Below, in pieces: positions 51,175 through 62,780 of a stretch of DNA of 64,000 nt. The stretch spans positions 47,674,201 to 47,738,200 of the forward strand of contig CM019069.1 in NCBI GenBank assembly GCA_009667805.1. The letters are read 5' to 3'. The first letter of the stretch is position 1. Every line of letters begins with the position of its first letter. Under the pieces are notes generated by a model. That model was given only the letters and a program-made list of their open reading frames with translations, searched no databases and was not told where the DNA came from. The translations under genes were made by a program, and so were the position numbers. The stretch is from Leptobrachium leishanense (lineage: Eukaryota > Chordata > Amphibia > Anura > Megophryidae).

Positions 51175-52655
51175 GCTAAAACAACCAAAATCTGTGCCGT
51201 GTATATAACGTACAACAATTCGTATGTGTGACCAATCCAAAACGGCGCATACAATTTGCGACATAAAACAGAAGTTTGATCACCACTGTACACACCATCA
51301 ACACCTGAAGGGAGAAAAACCTCATGCAAAAAATGGACAGGACTAAACCCCCTAATACAAGCATGACTAAACAAAAAAATGGCAGTATGTTCAAAAATGT
51401 TGGAGCAAGCCACTGCATCAGGTCTGCAATATGAACACAAATTGTTTGACAGCAACAACTTTATTGATATTTGTAGGATATAAAACCAAACACCCAAATA
51501 TGGATAAACAAGGTCCGTTGTGTATAACAAAAAGGATCCTCATACAAATGTATATAGGAATCCGCAGGGTTATGGGTAGCTCAAACTCGCATATAGATGA
51601 CTCAGGCCCTTAACCCCTTCACTAACAAGTGATTTTCCAAAAACATCGTAAGAAACCAGTGTTTTTTTTTTCAAAAATCATTTTAAATAAATTTAAAGTA
51701 AATAATTGTGTTTATACCTATTGTATGTCTTACTGTAAATAACCTATTTTTGGCCAGTAGATGGGGCCATCTACTGCCAAATTAAGTTAGAGGTTTGAGC
51801 GGCTGGTCTACTTTCTTCTATTTCTCCTGCATCGGCTGCTGAAAGCCCGATATTTCAGATCTTCAAGCAGCTGATTTTACAGTTTTACTTCTTTGGGCAT
51901 TATTCCCGCAGGGCTAAAACTTTGGGGGACACCAGGCTGCAGATCAACATACCAAGATATCTCGATAACGGGGCATCAGATGGTGCCTTTTCAAGCCTGA
52001 GATATCTCGATCGGTAGTGAAGGGGTTAAAACGTAGTTGAAGGGAAAAGGACACAAATATGTCCTATATTAGGTATGAAGGAAAGGATCATATAGTAGGT
52101 ATATAGAGAATCAGCACTGAATGCAGAGATCTACCAAGACCACCTCCTGTCCCTAAGTCTAATTCCTGCACTATCCCTTTAAGAGGTCTCTCAAGTAAGA
52201 AAGTGGATACAAGTTAAATACAAAAGCGTGTCTGTATCAATATGTTAAATAAAAACAGACAAGCGAAACAGTGATCTAAAAAATTGACTCACTTAATTTT
52301 TTTGGATCCCTGTTTACCTTGTTCCATAATCCTCCAGATTCCTATATACATTTGTATGAGGATCCTTTTTGTTATACACCGTGGACCTGGTTTATTCATA
52401 TTTAGGTGTTTATATTTTTGTCTGTTTTTGTCTTCTCCTAATATCAGTAAAGTTGTTGCCGTCATACAATTTTTGTTCATATTGCAGCCCAGATGCAGTG
52501 ACTTGCTCTAACATTGTTGGACATATTGCTGTTTTTTTCATTTGTTTAGTTATTCACCACTGTACACGTTTAAAACATGTCACAAATTGTATGCAGCGTT
52601 TTGGATTGTTCACACATATGAATTATGAATTGTTATACAAAGGGAAGTCTCTTAA
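51175..52655. mobile_element. Foldback element with about 350-bp arms
   Basis: Left arm about 51180-51570 and right arm about 52320-52650 pair: AGGATCCTCATACAAATGTA with TACATTTGTATGAGGATCCT, and CAATCCAAAACGGCGCATAC with GTATGCAGCGTTTTGGATTG. The centre holds a piggyBac-type MITE at 51609-52029. Confidence 0.8.
51609..52029. mobile_element. piggyBac-type MITE
   Basis: Ends TTAACCCCTTCACTAACAAG and CGGTAGTGAAGGGGTTAA, with the TTAA target. Interior contains an inverted GATATCTCGAT motif pair. Confidence 0.7.
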
Positions 52656-53705
52656 CCTACTGAGCCTCATTTCTTTTCTGAGCGAGACGACACTGACCTG
52701 TACTCTCTGCCTCCGCTTGCCATTTACTGAACATCAAATGTTTATTTATAGTGTTGTGAGATCTATTTATTTTTCTTTCTTCCGGTGTCATGGGGGGGAA
52801 AAAAACCTGTCTGGTTTAGTCAGGTACTACCAGTGTTTGTCAACGTTGCAAACACAGTCAAAAATCTACTGTATTGCAGCTCCAGCATTTTATGATGGTT
52901 AAATCCGAGGAGCTGCACTGTGAAGCTTCTCCCGACGCTCCTCGGACGTAACGTTTTGCGAAACGCTAGCAGTTTTCACAATCACTACTACCATTATTTG
53001 CAGCATAAGCAAACCCCATTGGTTCCTGAATAATGAATATCCCCATTATCTTTTTTTTTTTTTTTTTTGTTTCTGTTTAGTAACTTTATCCTTTGGTACA
53101 ACTACACAGTGGTTGAACGTTTATTTTTGTTGAAAAATCCTGAGTAAGGAGGCTAAACTGTCCGTCGGTCAGCTCCGATGTAAAAGGAAAAACTGAAGCC
53201 GTGGCGATTTGTGTTTTTGGGTGGGTCAGTTCTTCAGAAGATGTGCTTTTCTTAATGGTGTATTCTTTGAAAGGAAAGCTTGCAAGGTAACCTCTTCTGA
53301 GCAGCGCTGAATAGTATTGTGTGCAAGTGCAGCAGCTCATCGAAGACTTTAATGTAATTAGACGCTAGTACGTGAAGGACCTATCTTTTGAAGGCAAAGG
53401 CGCTTTTAATTTGTTTGGTGCTGCACATTGAGAACATTGTGGCTACACACTTACAGACACTTGTTTTGTTTTTTCTTTGCTCAGAACAAGCCCCAGTCTC
53501 TGTAAAACACTGTCAAAATGACAAAGTTCACGTAGCTTCTTCGCATTTCATTCTGTGTTGTTTTAGTCAGTGTTTCATTCAGTTCTTCTTTTTCCTAAAA
53601 TGCTTTATAGACAATTCTACGGTAGCATTTGGCCTCTGCCGTCACAATTTGCTATTTTAAGGAGCATTCTAGAAAGTTAAGGAATTCTATGGCTTGTGTT
53701 TTAAC

Positions 53706-53790
53706 CCCGTGTTACATTAACCTGCCTGGCGGTCTAATTTTTTCAAAATTTTGCGTCTAAAAGCATTTCAATTTTTTTGGAAAGGAAATG
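53706..53790. mobile_element. CTCCCTGGCG-like MITE fragment
   Basis: TTAACCTGCCTGGCGGTCTA, a left terminus related to 36340; the remainder is lost or displaced. Confidence 0.45.
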
Positions 53791-53984
53791 TGTTGTTTTA
53801 TATAGTAAGCCTGTATTCTGTAGGAATAACTCACTGAAATCCGTGCAAGCAAGAGTCTAGTAAACACACGGAGTCAGAGAAGGTTTGAAACACGAAATAA
53901 TAATTTATTATCCCAAAAATAACTATCCAAAATAATGGAAATAAATTCTATTCAATAATATAATCAAACCAAAAACATGCCTCT

Positions 53985-54358
53985 TTCCTCTGGGTGCTGG
54001 GATTCCTGTGCAGATGTACACTCCTTTGCCAGTGAAACATACAGGACATGGGGGTACCAAAAAAAAAGAGTATTCTCAAAGCAGCTTTACAGAAATGAAA
54101 GGCAAATAAAAATCATTTGTAAAATGTAATAAGGCTTTGCAATACAAGTTTCGCTGGTGCTTGCCCAGATCCACCAGCGAAACTTGTATTGCAAAGCCTT
54201 ATTACATTTTCCAAATGATTTTTATTTGCCTTTTATTTCTGTAAAGCTGCTTTGGGAATAAATACTCTTTTTTTTTTTTTTTTTCTGGTACCCTGTGTCC
54301 TGTATATTTCATTGGCAAAGGATTGTACATCTGAACAAGAATCCCAGCACCCACTGCA
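53985..54358. repeat. Near-perfect palindrome, about 180-bp arms
   Basis: Arms about 53988-54165 and 54175-54355, centre GCTGGTGCTTGCCCAGATCC-ACCAGC. AATGTAATAAGGCTTTGCAA pairs with its complement. The outer parts (CTGGGTGCTGGGATTC and AATCCCAGCACCCA) also pair. Confidence 0.88.
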
Positions 54359-54520
54359 CAGCACAAAGTTTATTTTACAGTATTTTTTACAGTAATTGTT
54401 TTTACAGTTTTGAATTAGCTGCCTGGTCCCCCCCCCCCCCCGCATCGCGTTGCTCGCAGGGAGCAGAACCAGGAAGCAAAGTCGCCGGCTGCCGCGATCA
54501 CACTGTGGTGACTGCGGAGG

Positions 54521-54780
54521 CATGGAGACAATTTCGTGGCAGTTCTTCTATTCACTAAACCATCATTTTGCCAAATTCTGGCAAATTGACAGCGAAATAC
54601 GGTGCAGTTCGGTAATCTTCGGCCGCAGCGAAATTGTCCTATAGAGCAGTAATGGTTAAACTATTCACAGAACATCAAAGTGTCGGCAAAATGCCCTGAT
54701 TTTCAGTAATTCACTTTGACAGATTTAAACAGGCGAATCCCATAGGATTTAATGGAAAAAATCTATAATTTATATATAGT
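54521..54780. mobile_element. GGTTATTCA-family MITE, left part of an interrupted copy
   Basis: CTATTCACTAAACCATCATT, GAATCCCATAGGATT-AATG as in 48544. A right end CTTTGTGAATAACCCCTA at 57676-57693 may close the same element, which would make everything between an insertion. Confidence 0.5.
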
Positions 54781-54899
54781 TTTTTTTAAAAAGTTTATTT
54801 CAGCAGAAAGTCGTTTTACTTATTTTTTTTTTAGACGGAATTTTTGTTTCTCATTTTTTTTTCTAAAAAAAATAATTATTATTCAGACACATGTTAAAG

Positions 54900-54950
54900 T
54901 ACGTATCTGGTAGCGCAATGGTAGTCGCTCTTGAGTTTCAGGTGGTTCTC
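54900..54950 (+). other. tRNA-like A-box motif
   Basis: GGTAGCGCAATGGTAGTCGC resembles the D-arm of a tRNA, as in the head of some SINEs. No matching T-arm follows, so it is not a tRNA gene. Confidence 0.3.
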
Positions 54951-55138
54951 TTAATACACATCATCCATATGGATCATAAAAAAGAAACACAGCATATAAT
55001 AGTGCAGAGCGTACCGAAAAATTATTTAAATAGGCTTATTTATATTGGTTCCACTCACAGTGGATAAATTCATTTGAGTGTTTTGCTTCCTAATTTTCTC
55101 AAGGTAGCCCATACCTTTTAAATGAGGGAATCTTCCTC

Positions 55139-56695
55139 CAATGCAGGGTGTATATGAAAATACAAAACAAGGAAACTCTCTTGTGTAGATAAACAACTCC
55201 CAATGGAATGTAAATAAAATTATGAAATGCCAACTCACATTTGATGGAGCTTTAGACCAAGCTCTAGGTAGAAACACTTGTGGACTTATTCCCAGGTTAA
55301 GACCACGAAACCCTTACGAGTTCCAGAACAGCGGGGACTTGTATTGATAAAAAAAAGGGGTTTTATTTAAAACCTAAAACAAAAGATACAATACAGTATA
55401 ACTGGCACAGCCAGCTAACCAGGACGCGTTTCGCCAGATCCTATGGCTTCCTCAGCTGGTTTACGGGCTGAATTGAACCACATGTATTTATAGTCCTCAT
55501 AACAATAATAAAATTGTCCCCACATGTCCAGAAGCTGTAATTGGCATGCTTTCCACATCTAAAGTCATGTATTGTTGCATCCTCAGCCCCTGTTGTGCTC
55601 CCTGGAGGGTCTGGGCAGGGTGGTGTGCCGCTGGCTGGTCGGTTGCCAGCACTTCCTGAAGGCAGACTGGCATCTGAGGGGGCGGGGTCTGGTGTAGTCA
55701 CAAGGAGCCGCCGGGTTTAAAAGCGGAAAGGAGGAATGGCCTCATTGCCCTAAGTTTATTCCTTATTGATCATTGTTACCGACCCATTTCTGTATGCGAA
55801 TCCTTCTCCTGTTGACTGACCCGGCTTGTACTTTGACCACTCTACCTGAATATTGCTGTTTGTGAGCGCTGGCAATTACCCCTATGCTTGCAGCTGGGTT
55901 TATTGCTCGCTGTCTGGGTTCTGCCCCATCTTGTCTTAGAGTATCGCTTGTGACCTTTCCAGGTACAGTTTCCCAACGTACTACTCCTGTCTTTGTTCAT
56001 GTGAAAACTGCAATTCAGAAAGATTGTTTATTTTTGCCATTTGCTTTGACTGCCCTGCACCTTGAATACTTCATGGACTCACGTCCCACGTATCATGTTT
56101 CTGAGCGTGTCCTAGGTAACCTGTTGGTCTTGAAACCTTCAGAGCCTAGAGGCAATTCAGTTAACCCTTGTGTCTCCTTGGCTATTAAGTTGCAGTCTGT
56201 TGTTTATGAACCATTTGTGTTTTTTGAGCAGATATTATTGTCCTCAAGGATCTCAACTCCGCTACTCGTGTGGCAGCGTTACCGCTACCGTTACATGTAT
56301 TCTTCGATGTGCGGCAGGCGCCGCCATTGTGCGCATGCGCTGTTTGGTGTATGCGTTCCACCATGCGTGTCACGCAGGGCTTCCGGTTGTGTTCCTCCTT
56401 CAATCCCCCTTTCATAGTATGAAACAATTGGTTCAATTCAGCCCGTAATGTTGTTTGTTTTATGTTTTAAATAAAACCCTTTTTTTTTTTTTAATCAATA
56501 CAAGTCCCCCCGCTGTTCTGGAACTCGTAAGGGTTTCGTGGTCTTAACCTGGGAATAAGTCCACAAGTGTTTCTACCTAGAGCTTGGTCTAAAGCTCCAT
56601 CAGATGTGAGTTGGCATTTCATAATTTTATTTACATTCCATTGGGAGTTGATTATCTACACAAGAGAGTTTCCTTGTTTTGTATTTTCATATACA
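55139..56695. mobile_element. 1.56-kb element with about 240-bp inverted arms
   Basis: The arms 55139-55385 and 56455-56695 pair almost base for base (GGACTTATTCCCAGGTTAAG with CTTAACCTGGGAATAAGTCC). They extend inward with GGGCTGAATTGAACCA and TGGTTCAATTCAGCCC. The middle (55620-56420) resembles non-coding LTR-type or foldback repeat DNA. The 177-codon frame within shows no known domain. Confidence 0.85.
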
Positions 56696-57297
56696 GGTGA
56701 AACTTGAAAAATTAGAATATCGTGCAAAAGTTCATTTTTTTCAGTAATGCAACTTAAAAGGTGAAACTAATATATGAGACTCATTACATGCAAAGCAAGA
56801 TAGTTCAAGCCGTGATTTGTTATAATTGTGATGATTATGGCTTAGAGCTCATGAAAACCCCAAATCCACAATCTCAGAAAATTTAGAATATTATAGAAAA
56901 GGTGCAATATATTCTAGGCTCAAAGTGTCCCACTCGAATCAGCTAATTCAGCCATAACACCTGCAAAGGGTTCCTGAGCCTTTAAATGGTCTCTCAGTCT
57001 GGTTCAGTAGGAATCACAATCATGGGAAAGACTGCTGACCTGACAGTTGTGCAGAAAACCATCATTGACACCCTCCATAAGGAGCGAAAGCCTGAAAAGG
57101 TAATTGCAAAAGAAGTTGGATGTTCCCAAAGTGCTATATCAAAGAACATTTATAGAAAGTTATGTGAAAGGGAAAAGTGTGGAAGAAAAAGGTGCACAAG
57201 CAGCAGGGATGACCGCAGCCTGGAGAGGATTGTCAGGAAAAGGCCATTCAAAAGTGTTGGGGACTTTCACAAGGAGTGGACGGAGGCTGCAGTCAGC
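56696..57297 (+). pseudogene. Truncated Tc1/mariner transposon with N-terminal transposase
   Basis: The left terminus is ACAGGTGAAACTTGAAAAATT. The coding part reads MGKTADLTVVQKTIIDTLHK, EVGCSQSAISKNIYRKLCE and RSLERIVRKRPFKSVGDFHK, the paired helix-turn-helix DNA-binding region of Tc1-like transposases. The frame is open to about residue 105 of an expected 340. The DDE catalytic domain and right terminus are missing, so the copy is dead. Confidence 0.88.
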
Positions 57298-57697
57298 TAC
57301 CAGATACGTACTTTAACATTTGTCTGTGCACTGGTTTGGGGGAAACCACTGATATTCTGGTTTGGCTGTTTGAGTTACTGGTGGCGGTACAGGTTTTGGG
57401 TGCTGACCGTTTTTTGCTTTTGTGAATTATTCAGACACAATTTTAATAATTTTTTTATTTGTTTAAACACCTATTGGGAGAGTTGCATTTTTCTTTTTTT
57501 TTCTTTACGTAGCTTGTGGATTTCACCAAGGCCAGTTCGGCGCTCTTCGGCAACGTTTTCCAACTTTTTCAGGAGATCTTAGTTACTTCATCTTCAGTGC
57601 ACTACGTGAGGTGAACAATGAATTAGTTTCGGCGAAATGGAAACGCTGAGGTGCAAGGCACTGGAATTTCAGTGCTTTGTGAATAACCCCTAGTGTG
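57298..57697. mobile_element. Right part of interrupted GGTTATTCA-family MITE
   Basis: TTCGGCGAAATGGAAACGCT and CAGTGCTTTGTGAATAACCC, then CTAG; matches the right-terminus type of 34673. Confidence 0.5.
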
Positions 57698-58510
57698 ATT
57701 TGCTGCAGCATACGAATTACGCAGACCGCGAGGAAGCACTTCTGTGCAGTATATACAATGTCCATTTACTAGTTAAGACTATTTGCACATTTATACAGAT
57801 TCCCCGACTCTTTTGTGAGGCATACTAATTGCGCCTTTCTGAACGAAGCGATATGACTATACATGTTCCCTGGCCTTACATGACCAGTTCACTTTAACAG
57901 CAGGAAACTGTGACACTCCATCTCCCTCTAAGATAATTAACCATAGTAGTTCATGTTGCGAAACCATGTTGTCAAGCTACCGTAGTCCAGTGATGAAAAT
58001 TCATCCTGAATGATGCTTAGTGAATAAACCCCTTAGGGCAGAGCTCAAAATTTCAAGTCCCAAGCCACTAACCAGATCATAAGAGTTACTCGCCACCAGT
58101 TGCTCCACCTAACCCCTACACAGCCCTTTACTCTGCCCCTAAACACCCCCCTTAAATTATCTTATGAAATTACACTGTTAAAGGTTTTATTTAGAATAAA
58201 GTTACAAAAATAACTAATACTCAGACCCAGATACATGTATACCCATTCATCAGAACGAGGAGGCAGGGAAGCTCCTCTCCATCCCCTGCCAGTGACCGGG
58301 ACAAGCTGGGTCACGTTAGGCAGCTGATCCCTGCCATCGTACAGCCTGGGGAAGGGGGGCTGCACGGTGACACTGCTGGAATACGCTGCACAAAATAATT
58401 TATTGTGCTGCCTGTGTGTGCATTTCCACTCGGCAAACGCGAGTAGGCGAGTGGAAAGTTTGAGCCCTGCCTTAAACACCTAAACAAGGAAATCCCATGA
58501 TTTCCTATGG

Positions 58511-58690
58511 GGCCCGTTCACACCTGGGCGTTTTACAGAGCGTAGGAATGCGCTCTATGCCCAAAGAAGTACAGGAGCTTCTTTGGGGCGTATTGCAGCG
58601 CGCTCACAGCCATAGACTGCAATGTGCATTTTTTTATGTTTGCACAATATGCGCATCAAAAAACGAACCCAGCCTTACTCTGCCTGTAAA
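58511..58690. mobile_element. GGCCCGTTCACACC MITE
   Basis: GGGGCCCGTTCACACCTGGG left end, paired GCGTAGGAATGCGC motifs, and an end near ACGAACCCAGCCTTA. Related in style to 26829-27060. Right end uncertain. Confidence 0.5.
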
Positions 58691-59681
58691 AACAAAGTAT
58701 CACCCTCTGGCTCGCCAAAGGTCTGCTGATCAGAGATGAAGAAATGTATTCAGCTCTGTTTCAAAATCATTTTCCTTGATAGAAGAGTCTAAAGTGCTGA
58801 AAAGTTTATTTTTTTTACCTCCTTTTTTTTTTTTTTTTGTGTTGTGTATGTGTCACATAATGGCCTTTTTAAAAAAATTCTATTTAAATCCCCGCTGCTG
58901 TCAAAGTAGCTCCCAGAAGCTGCGCTGTATGGGAAGCTAAGCATACAGTTTTCTCCTCCTTGTCTGTTTGAAATTTATCTGTCATTTTAATCAGGAAAGC
59001 CTGTTTTTAAGAAAATAAATGTTTTCCAGATCACATTTGAGTTTATTATACGATTACTGGGTCCTCCTTTGAAGTTTCCCTAAGCCCGGCATATCAGATG
59101 GACTTGTTCTGCACATTTCTTTTTGGAGAAGGAAAATGTGCTCATGGATTGCATAGATAAGATCTGCATCCTATATACCCCCCCCCCTTAAAAAAAACAC
59201 TTGTAAAACTATATATAATTACATGGAGACATTCACGTCTAAACCCTTTAAATATCTGCTTGGTATTGTGTCTTCTCACTGCTAAATGTAATCACACTAA
59301 TGATCAGCCGCTGGAATGTACAAAGTTCTGTTTGTATTGGCTTCATTGTGAATAGGGACACATATAAAAATATATATATGTGTTTAAGGGTGTCCAGATC
59401 TAGCTTCCAGAAGACATTATGCTGCAAAGGCAAACTTTTTAACCAGTGACAGACCCCTTATGGATTTATTGAATTACATTGAAAGAAAAAAAAAAATCTT
59501 CCCAAATTCAGCGTATTGATGTGCAGATCTCTCAACCCGGGGTGGTCTTTCTGTGGAACAGATGTTTCTGCGATGGCGAATTAAGATAGACTTAATCAAA
59601 TGAGACCCACTCCGAGGGTCCCCGTTCCATCATGAGAACATATGCCGCAGCATGTACTGGTAACGGGATGCTCTAGTCTTG

Positions 59682-59960
59682 GGGGTCAGCATCCTTGGCC
59701 CTCCAGATTATTATTTATTAAGCACCAACACATTCCGCAGCGCTGTACAAGGTGCAATGGGGAAAGACCAGACATTTCTACAGTACATAACGGAGGCATG
59801 TCAGTATTCCTTCCAACAGATACAGAGGACATGCGGGCTCTATTCCTGTGGAATGTTTTGAAACTACATCCCCCATGATGCTTAGGTACACTACAGACGG
59901 AACGGGAAATGTAGTTCCCAAACATCTGTAGGGCCAAGGTTGCTGGCCCCTGCTCCAGGC
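59682..59960. mobile_element. hAT-Charlie-type MITE split by an L2 tail
   Basis: Ends GGGGGTCAGCATCCTTGGCC and GGGCCAAGGTTGCTGGCCCC. At 59706-59853 an antisense L2-type 3' end (TTATTTATTAAGCACCAACA, CGCAGCGCTGTACAAGGTGC) interrupts it. Confidence 0.7.
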
Positions 59961-61131
59961 AGAAAAAATAGGGGGGGGGGGGGAGTGGTCAGGGTTAAAT
60001 AATTGCCAGTGCAGGCCCCCACCCACGTTTTCGTTGCCATACGTTGAGAAAGTGTTCCTTTTCCCCCCTGGCACAATCTGACAGCCACTTGCTACATGAA
60101 GCAACTGCGCCCTGGCGTCCTTTTTCATTCGTTTGCACCAAACCCGCGCAAGCCTGCGAAGCGGACACTGGTTCAGGGTGGACGGGAGATCCACATGTGT
60201 TGAAAGCGGTCAGGGCCAGTGATTTCAAGCCTGGACATACACCAATTCAGTCCCAAGCACTGGGGATAATGTATGTACACCTGTACTTATTTTTTATTTT
60301 ATTTTACCCATTCAGGACGTGTTATGCAGAATTTTTGTGTTACTGATCTCTTTTCATGCTGCTTTTTGTCATTGGGAATTGTTCCCTATTTGAAAATATA
60401 TATATATATATATATATAAATATAAAAGTGTTCCGTCTTTTTCCTGTGCCCGGGCACACCAAGTATCCTTCCTTACACACACCTGTGTGTACCCGCTTTT
60501 ATGAGCTTTCTGCACACCCGCGCCGCGTCATACATGTTCAGACAGCACTCACGCTAAGCTGCAATTTGTTCTTTTCTTTATCAATATTCTTAGTTTTAGA
60601 CATTTGTAATTGAATGTGCTGTGATCTAGAATGCCATTAATTTCTGTACTGGGAATATCAGAATACAGAGCCAGTGTGTAGTAAATACTGGTAATTGTTT
60701 CATTCGAGTAAATTATCACTTGAGCGGAAAACATCTAATCTTTCTAATTGCATCATTATATTTCCAACCTCCGTTTGGAATTGGCTATAAATTGTACATG
60801 TCGGTCTCGGTTGTATTGTAGAGTTAAAGCCGAGAATGCTGCGAAGTGGTTAAAAGTACGAAAACAATGTAAACGGGAACAAAGTGAGTAGGTCGACAAT
60901 CCGTTCCCACACGTCTTTTAGTCGTATTTTCAGATTTCTGGTATTGTAGGTCACATGTTTAGATGCTCGTTCATTGCACTGTAGGGGATATTCATAAAGT
61001 GAGACTATCTTCACATGTTTTGCTGCGAAGCTCCTCCTGTCACTGTTTTTGTCAAACACCGGCGTTCACAGTTGCTACATTAGCAATTTTGTTTTTTGCC
61101 GGTGTTGCCAACTACAGCAAACACTGTAGAG

Positions 61132-61266
61132 CAGGGATGTCAATCTCTGGCTCCCCAGATGTTTCTGAACTACAACCCCCTTGTTCTCTGGCCATCTATT
61201 GCATTCAAAGAATTCTGGGAATTGTAGGCAATAAACCCCTGGGGGGGGCGGGGTTTGAGGTCCCTG
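61132..61266. mobile_element. hAT-type hairpin MITE, first of two at one target
   Basis: 135 bp, ends CAGGGATGTCAATCTCTGG and GGGTTTGAGGTCCCTG. Flanked by CTGTAGAG at 61124-61131 and 61267-61274, an exact 8-bp duplication. Confidence 0.82.
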
Positions 61267-61310
61267 CTGTAGAGCAGTGTTTCTCAACTCCGGTTCTCAA
61301 GTTCCCCTAA

Positions 61311-61737
61311 GGCTAGGGTCAGACGAACGCATTTTTCGCGTTGTCCGTGGAAAAAGTGCGTTAGAACGAATGGACGTATTTTTTCACGGAATACGCAATA
61401 GCGGTCATACGATGCACATTTTCGTCCATGATTTTGGTCGGATCATCAATAAAACCCTTTTTGCGTCTGGACGTGATGTTGGCCGGACATTAGCAGCGTC
61501 TGACGTCTCCTAATCACGCACACATGCCGCTAGCGGACGCAGCGCACTCTGTACGTCAGTACTAGCGGTTTGACGTTCTCATAAAAATGCATTCGTTTGC
61601 CACTTGCGTTGCACGGCCGCACGTTTGTGCGACTGTTCTTCGTATGCTGCCCGGCATTGGATGTAATTTGCTGCTAGCGCGGCCGTGATTTAGTGCGGCT
61701 AAACGCACGTTAATACTGCGTTAGTCTGACCGTAGCC
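61311..61737. mobile_element. PIF/Harbinger-type MITE (copy d)
   Basis: 427 bp, ends GGCTAGGGTCAGAC and GTCTGACCGTAGCC, flanked by TAA (left) and TTA (right). Nested in the hAT MITE. Confidence 0.85.
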
Positions 61738-61935
61738 TTACAGGCCAGATTTTGGAGATCACCTTGGGGAAATGCAGACTGAATCCTGCAATCACTGAGC
61801 AGTAGGGCTGTGCAATATTGACAAAATAATCATATTGCGATTTCTTGAATGAATATTGCGATTTTATTTGCGATTTAGCCAATTGTTTTTGCTTTTTCAA
61901 ACATGCTACATACATTCTAAATGTATTCAGTATTC

Positions 61936-62350
61936 AGCACATGGATACTGCTCCAGCACATGGATATACTGCCCCAGCACATGGATATACTGCCCCAGCT
62001 CATGGATATACTGCCCCAGCTCATGGATATACTGCCCCAGCTCATGGATATACTGCCCCAGCTCATGGATATACTGCCCCAGCTCATGGATATACTGCCC
62101 TAGCTCATGGATATACTGCCCCAGCACATGGATATACTGCCCCAGCACATGGATATACTGCCCCAGCACATGGATATACTGCCCCAGCTCATGGAAATAC
62201 TGCCCCAGCACATGGATACTGCCCCAGCACATGGATATACTGCCCCAGCACATGGATATACTGCCCCAGCTCATGGAAATACTGCCCCAGCACATGGATA
62301 CTGCCCCAGCACGTGGATACTGCCCCAACTCGTGGATACTGCGCCGCAGC
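61936..62350. repeat. 20-21-bp satellite inside a hAT MITE
   Basis: About 20 units of CATGGATATACTGCCCCAGCT or -CAC. It is the reverse complement of the ATCCATGAGCTGGGG unit at 2768-4320. It ends at GCAGCTCACCTCGGTG, the inverse of the GAGGTGAGCTGG junction at 2766. Confidence 0.93.
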
Positions 62351-62385
62351 TCACCTCGGTGTGCCACAGTGTTCTGTGCGCCGCG

Positions 62386-62536
62386 TGTTCGGCTCCCTGT
62401 TAACTTCTGGCGGCACATGGAGCTTGGGCGCTCGCCTGGGGGAACCATGTGACGAGCCGCGAGAACGCGGCTCGTCACGTGGTTCCCCCTGTGAGCGCCC
62501 AAAGCACCATGCCGCCGCCGGAAGTTAACAGCCGAA
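62386..62536. repeat. GC-rich hairpin beside the satellite
   Basis: GGCTCCCTGTTAACTTCTGG pairs imperfectly with GCCGGAAGTTAACAGCC, and GGGGGAACCATGTGACGAGC pairs with GCTCGTCACGTGGTTCCCCC. Counterpart of 2623-2760. Confidence 0.85.
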
Positions 62537-62780
62537 AATCGCAGCCTTATGCGATTTAGAAATTGTAGGGTCGGAAATCGCGATTCGATTGCGATTGCAA
62601 TTAATTGCACAGCCCTACTGAGCAGCAAATCATATCCCCTGTGCTGTGCTTCAGATATCTGGCAAACCCGGCCTGCTAGGAGTACTTGAGGACCGGAGTT
62701 GAGAAACACTGCTGTAGAGGAACCCTCAAAGTGGTGAATTGGTGCAATCATGGCTTTGCCTTTTTCAGCTAAGTAAATTT

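Larger units (their letters stand above)
61803..62617. mobile_element. hAT-type MITE carrying a satellite array
   Basis: 815 bp. Perfect 14-bp inverted ends TAGGGCTGTGCAAT / ATTGCACAGCCCTA and a perfect 8-bp duplication CTGAGCAG (61795-61802, 62618-62625). It contains the satellite 61936-62350 and a GC-rich hairpin 62386-62536. No transposase. Confidence 0.92.
61275..62711. mobile_element. hAT-type MITE with two nested insertions
   Basis: Ends CAGTGTTTCTCAACTCCGGT and ACCGGAGTTGAGAAACACTG, perfect inverted partners. Flanks CTGTAGAG at 61267-61274 and 62712-62719. Without the inserts it would be about 184 bp, as at 24887-25070. Confidence 0.88.

Noticed and set aside
55884..56417. 177-codon frame between the inverted arms
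   Set aside because: No transposase or other domain motif; composition like non-coding repeat DNA.
57525..57582. Acceptor-like TTTACGTAG followed by an open frame, considered as HAT1 exon 9
   Set aside because: The translation does not resemble the HAT1 sequence expected after LDVT, and the phase does not fit.
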